The position numbers were made by a program, and so were the translations under genes. Under the pieces are notes generated by a model. That model had not been told where the DNA came from. It did no database searches and saw only the letters and a list, made by a program, of their open reading frames with translations. Shown here piece after piece: positions 62,030 to 64,000 of a DNA stretch of 64,000 nt; positions within the stretch are counted from its first letter, which is position 1, and every line of letters starts with the position of its first letter. Source of the stretch: Cyanobacteria bacterium FACHB-471. Lineage in GTDB: Bacteria > Cyanobacteriota > Cyanobacteriia > Elainellales > Elainellaceae. The stretch lies in the NCBI GenBank assembly GCA_014695345.1, contig JACJOC010000030.1:62001-126000 (forward strand), in the 5' to 3' direction.

Positions 62030-62239
62030 GTGAGTAGCGAAGCTAGCTGGGTGATGGGTGAGTCCAGCCTGGCGGGCGATGAAGCTAGTCCGGTGAGCAG
62101 TCAGGCTGACCTAGTGGGTGACGAAGCTAGCTTAGTAGGTAGCGAGGCTAGCCTAGTGGCGGGGGAGGTCCGTCTAGTAAGTAGTGAGGCCAGCTTAGCA
62201 ACGGACGAGGCTAGCCTAACGAGTGACGAAGCTAGCCAG
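62030..62239. repeat. Second 21-bp-period tandem array
   Basis: Ten units of 21 bases, with consensus near GTGAGTGACGAAGCTAGCCTA (shown over its 21 bases as GTGAGTGACG and AAGCTAGCCTA). One frame reads as a seven-residue repeat (SEASLVG, DEASLTS). The array has no HIP1 site, unlike the array at 50413. Confidence 0.8.
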
Positions 62240-62411
62240 ATGTAACGAGGGGACTGGGCTAGTTCAAGAGGTTAGCGTCCTTCCTGGGAATGACTCATGT
62301 CAGTGAACAATAGGCTAGGCTTGAAAAGTGAGTGGCTAACCTCATTTAATAGATGACTTAACGCATCTCTATTACTAAATATCCAGATATAGATATCAAT
62401 ACAGATCAGTT

Positions 62412-63392
62412 ATGAACTTTAGTGCTGCTCTGCCTACCTTTGTCATTACCTTACGCGAAGGGGTGGAAGCTGCCCTGGTAATTGGTATTGTCCTGGCTTA
62501 TTTAAGGAAAGCAAACCAGGAGCGGCTTAATCCCTGGGTCTATAGTGGCGTGGGAGTTGGAATCGTCGCCAGCATCATAGTGGGTGTGCTGTTTACCGGA
62601 CTGGTGCTGGCGGTTGAGTCTGCCAATCAATCCTACGCTCCAGTAGTGAAGCCGCTGCTAGAAGGCTTTTTTGGGCTGTGGGCGATCGCTCTCCTAAGCT
62701 GGATGCTAATCTGGATGACCCGCCAATCCGGTTCTCTGAAGGGAGAAGTCGAACAGTCGGTAACAAAAGCATTGCAAAAGACAGATCATGCAGGTTGGGC
62801 TGTCTTTGGGTTAACGACGATCGCCGTTGTGCAAGAAGGATTTGAAGTTGCGCTGTTTATTAATGCTCAGTTTCAGCAAGGTTGGATGGCAGTGCTGGGG
62901 GCGATCGGAGGGTTAGTCACCGCAGTGGCGATCGGTGTAATGCTGTTTAGCCTGGGCATCAAAATCAACCTCCGTCGCTTCTTCCAAATTTTAGGCGTGA
63001 TGTTGCTGTTAATCGTGTCTGGACTGGTTGTCTCTGTCCTCCGCCATTTAGATGCAGCAGTAGTGAATTTGGTTCAGGTCAATCCTAACTTTGTGCCGCT
63101 TTGCTTTAGCCCCGGTCCATCTTGCATTCTAGGTCCACAGATTTGGGACGCTTCACACGTCTTGCCCGATCGCCAGTTTCCGGGAGTACTGCTTAAAGCA
63201 TTCCTGGGCTACACCCAAAAGCTTTATTTGGCACAAGCAGTAGGCTATGTGATGTTTCTCAGCATCATTGGCAGCAGTTACGTGAAGAGTGCTTTCAACT
63301 GGCAAGGTTTGTTATTCGCTAGCAGCCAGCCTCCGCAAAACTCCACGACCTCTCGCTCCAACCAAGAGGATCTAGAAAAATCCAAAGTCTAG
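62412..63392 (+). CDS. FTR1-family iron permease
   Basis: 326 residues with seven predicted membrane segments. The metal-binding motifs are REGVE (17-21, in ITLREGVEAALV) and a second QEGFE (about 144-148, in AVVQEGFEVALF). The EfeU/FTR1 family imports ferric or ferrous iron across the cytoplasmic membrane. No EfeO or EfeB gene follows. The upstream region from 62350 is AT-rich and could contain a Fur site, but I cannot see a clear consensus. The C-terminal 35 residues are Ser/Gln-rich. Confidence 0.88.
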   Translation: MNFSAALPTFVITLREGVEAALVIGIVLAYLRKANQERLNPWVYSGVGVGIVASIIVGVLFTGLVLAVESANQSYAPVVKPLLEGFFGLWAIALLSWMLIWMTRQSGSLKGEVEQSVTKALQKTDHAGWAVFGLTTIAVVQEGFEVALFINAQFQQGWMAVLGAIGGLVTAVAIGVMLFSLGIKINLRRFFQILGVMLLLIVSGLVVSVLRHLDAAVVNLVQVNPNFVPLCFSPGPSCILGPQIWDASHVLPDRQFPGVLLKAFLGYTQKLYLAQAVGYVMFLSIIGSSYVKSAFNWQGLLFASSQPPQNSTTSRSNQEDLEKSKV

Positions 63393-63561
63393 GGACGCAG
63401 CATTCTTGCAACAAAGGTGGCTCTATCTCAAAGATTAGTTGCTGACTGCTAGCCCATTGCTTAAAAAAATTTGGGCAAAAGCGCTGGAATACAGCGTCTC
63501 TGCCCAAAAAGCTGACCGAAGGAAGTTAGTTTCAACTAAACAGAAGGCGCTGCTCGATTCT

Positions 63562-63804
63562 TTAGACCACGTTGTTGAACAAGGAAGCCCACAAAATTCC
63601 AGCTGTGGCGATCGCCAGCAATAGATTGGTGAAGAATTGACCTGCCTCGGTATTGAAGCCCAATACCTTGTCCTCTTGCCCGGCCGTAAAGAACAGTGAC
63701 CATGCCTGGTTGATGTCCAATACTTCCGCTTGAGCGTTGAAATCAGGTCTAAATACGACAGGTCCAACTAAATACTTGTTAGGAAAATCAAAATCGGTTT
63801 TCAC
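63562..63804 (-). CDS. Hlip-like small membrane protein lacking chlorophyll ligands
   Basis: 80 residues with one helix near the C-terminus (FFTNLLLAIATAGILWASL). Its GFNTEAGQFFTN segment aligns by eye with [12 protein letters not shown] of the true Hlip encoded just upstream, but the Glu and Asn-Gly-Arg that bind chlorophyll are not kept. The N-terminal 45 residues are hydrophilic and unlike the usual Hlip N-terminus. It is 60 bases downstream of the Hlip gene in the same direction, so the two are probably co-transcribed. The assignment is by inference from alignment and context. Confidence 0.6.
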   Translation of the reverse strand: MKTDFDFPNKYLVGPVVFRPDFNAQAEVLDINQAWSLFFTAGQEDKVLGFNTEAGQFFTNLLLAIATAGILWASLFNNVV

Positions 63805-63863
63805 AATAGTTCTCCAAAATACTACGGTTTACCTGCCTAGTCTCAAAAATATCAGCGGCTCAA

Positions 63864-64000
63864 CTAGAAATTAGTTAGCCAGCTAAGGACACCATGTCCT
63901 GTGGTCGCTTCTATAATCAGCGCTGAGGTAAAACCAATCATGGCTAGCCGTCCATTGAGCTTCTCTGCATATTCGTTGAAGCCAAACCGCTGCGTGTCAT
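63864..64000 (-). CDS. High-light-inducible protein (Hlip), C-terminal part cut by window end
   Basis: The last 45 codons are visible, with the stop at 63864-63866; the start lies beyond the window. The conserved core is complete: [20 protein letters not shown], then [18 protein letters not shown]. This is the chlorophyll-binding ExxxNGRxAMxGF motif of Hlips/SCPs, one-helix proteins that protect PSII and pigments under high light. Confidence 0.9.
   Translation of the reverse strand, partial: DTQRFGFNEYAEKLNGRLAMIGFTSALIIEATTGHGVLSWLTNF

Larger units (their letters stand above)
61832..62411. other. Gap between the hypothetical gene and FTR1, rich in repeats
   Basis: 580 bases holding a GTAGGAGC-type palindrome (61896-61923), a 21-bp tandem array (62030-62239) and an AT-rich leader before the FTR1 start. 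No conventional gene is supported. Confidence 0.6.

Noticed and set aside
62021-62245. 74-codon open frame of SEASLV-type repeats as a protein gene
   Set aside because: Openness follows from a 21-bp period; there is no ribosome binding site or non-repeat domain.
62350-62411. Fur box upstream of FTR1
   Set aside because: The region is AT-rich but no copy of the GATAAT-type palindrome is clear enough to support the claim.

Overview
The window comes from a cyanobacterium, most likely a Leptolyngbya-type or related filamentous lineage. The evidence is the very frequent GCGATCGC (HIP1) octamer on both strands, photosystem II small-subunit genes (psbZ, psbY), prolycopene isomerase, a high-light-inducible protein, an acyl-lipid delta-9 desaturase, a cyanobacterial FtsH and several families typical of cyanobacteria (YggT/Ycf19, DUF1350, DUF2808, DUF3352, TIGR02652). 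No rRNA, CRISPR array or complete insertion sequence was seen. One tRNA (Gly-GCC) is present.

Layout. 0-13 kb is housekeeping: the aroE tail, upp, crtISO, rpsF, a thioredoxin-reductase-like disulfide oxidoreductase followed by two overlapping small genes, DedA, a universal stress protein and ftsH. 13-16.6 kb holds a pabC-like gene divergent from a two-gene photolyase-like unit in which the FAD domain and the alpha/beta domain are separate proteins in reversed order, then a papain-like peptidase with a very acidic tail. 16.8-25.3 kb is on the minus strand: an uninterrupted dnaE with an empty split-intein site, a membrane pseudokinase, and a DHH-CBS-nucleotidyltransferase fusion. 25.4-35.3 kb holds psbZ, ribH, tRNA-Gly, a ProA paralogue lacking the catalytic cysteine, a PLP lyase, desC, wecB, purU and a DUF3352 protein. 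35.6-38.9 kb is a polyprenyl-phosphate glycosyltransferase / GT-C / pentapeptide cluster. 40-42.5 kb encodes two lipoproteins and a secreted protein. 42.6-49 kb carries a CbiG-CobJ fusion, arsenosugar genes (peroxidase-like and ArsS), DUF2808, psbY (41 codons), a gamma-carbonic anhydrase and a VOC protein.

49-60 kb is the accessory part. A TIR-transmembrane-coiled-coil protein and a TIR-STAND NTPase-TPR protein flank a 21-bp-period tandem array. They are followed by a PD-(D/E)XK-type nuclease, an ABC-2 exporter, and an AT-rich, HIP1-free stretch with an OLD-family ATPase/Toprim protein and two small partners. This is the best candidate for an uncharacterised defence or signalling locus. 60-64 kb returns to core genes (aroA, FTR1 iron permease, a divergent Hlip-like gene and a true Hlip cut by the window end), with a second 21-bp-period array at 62.0 kb.

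Dispersed small repeats are a strong theme: two copies of a perfect-stem palindrome with MITE-like ends, GTAGGGGC...GCCCCTAC palindromes (one inside a coding sequence), and G-rich degenerate repeats between genes and once in frame within a gene. All assignments rest on reading the sequence by eye; no searches were run.
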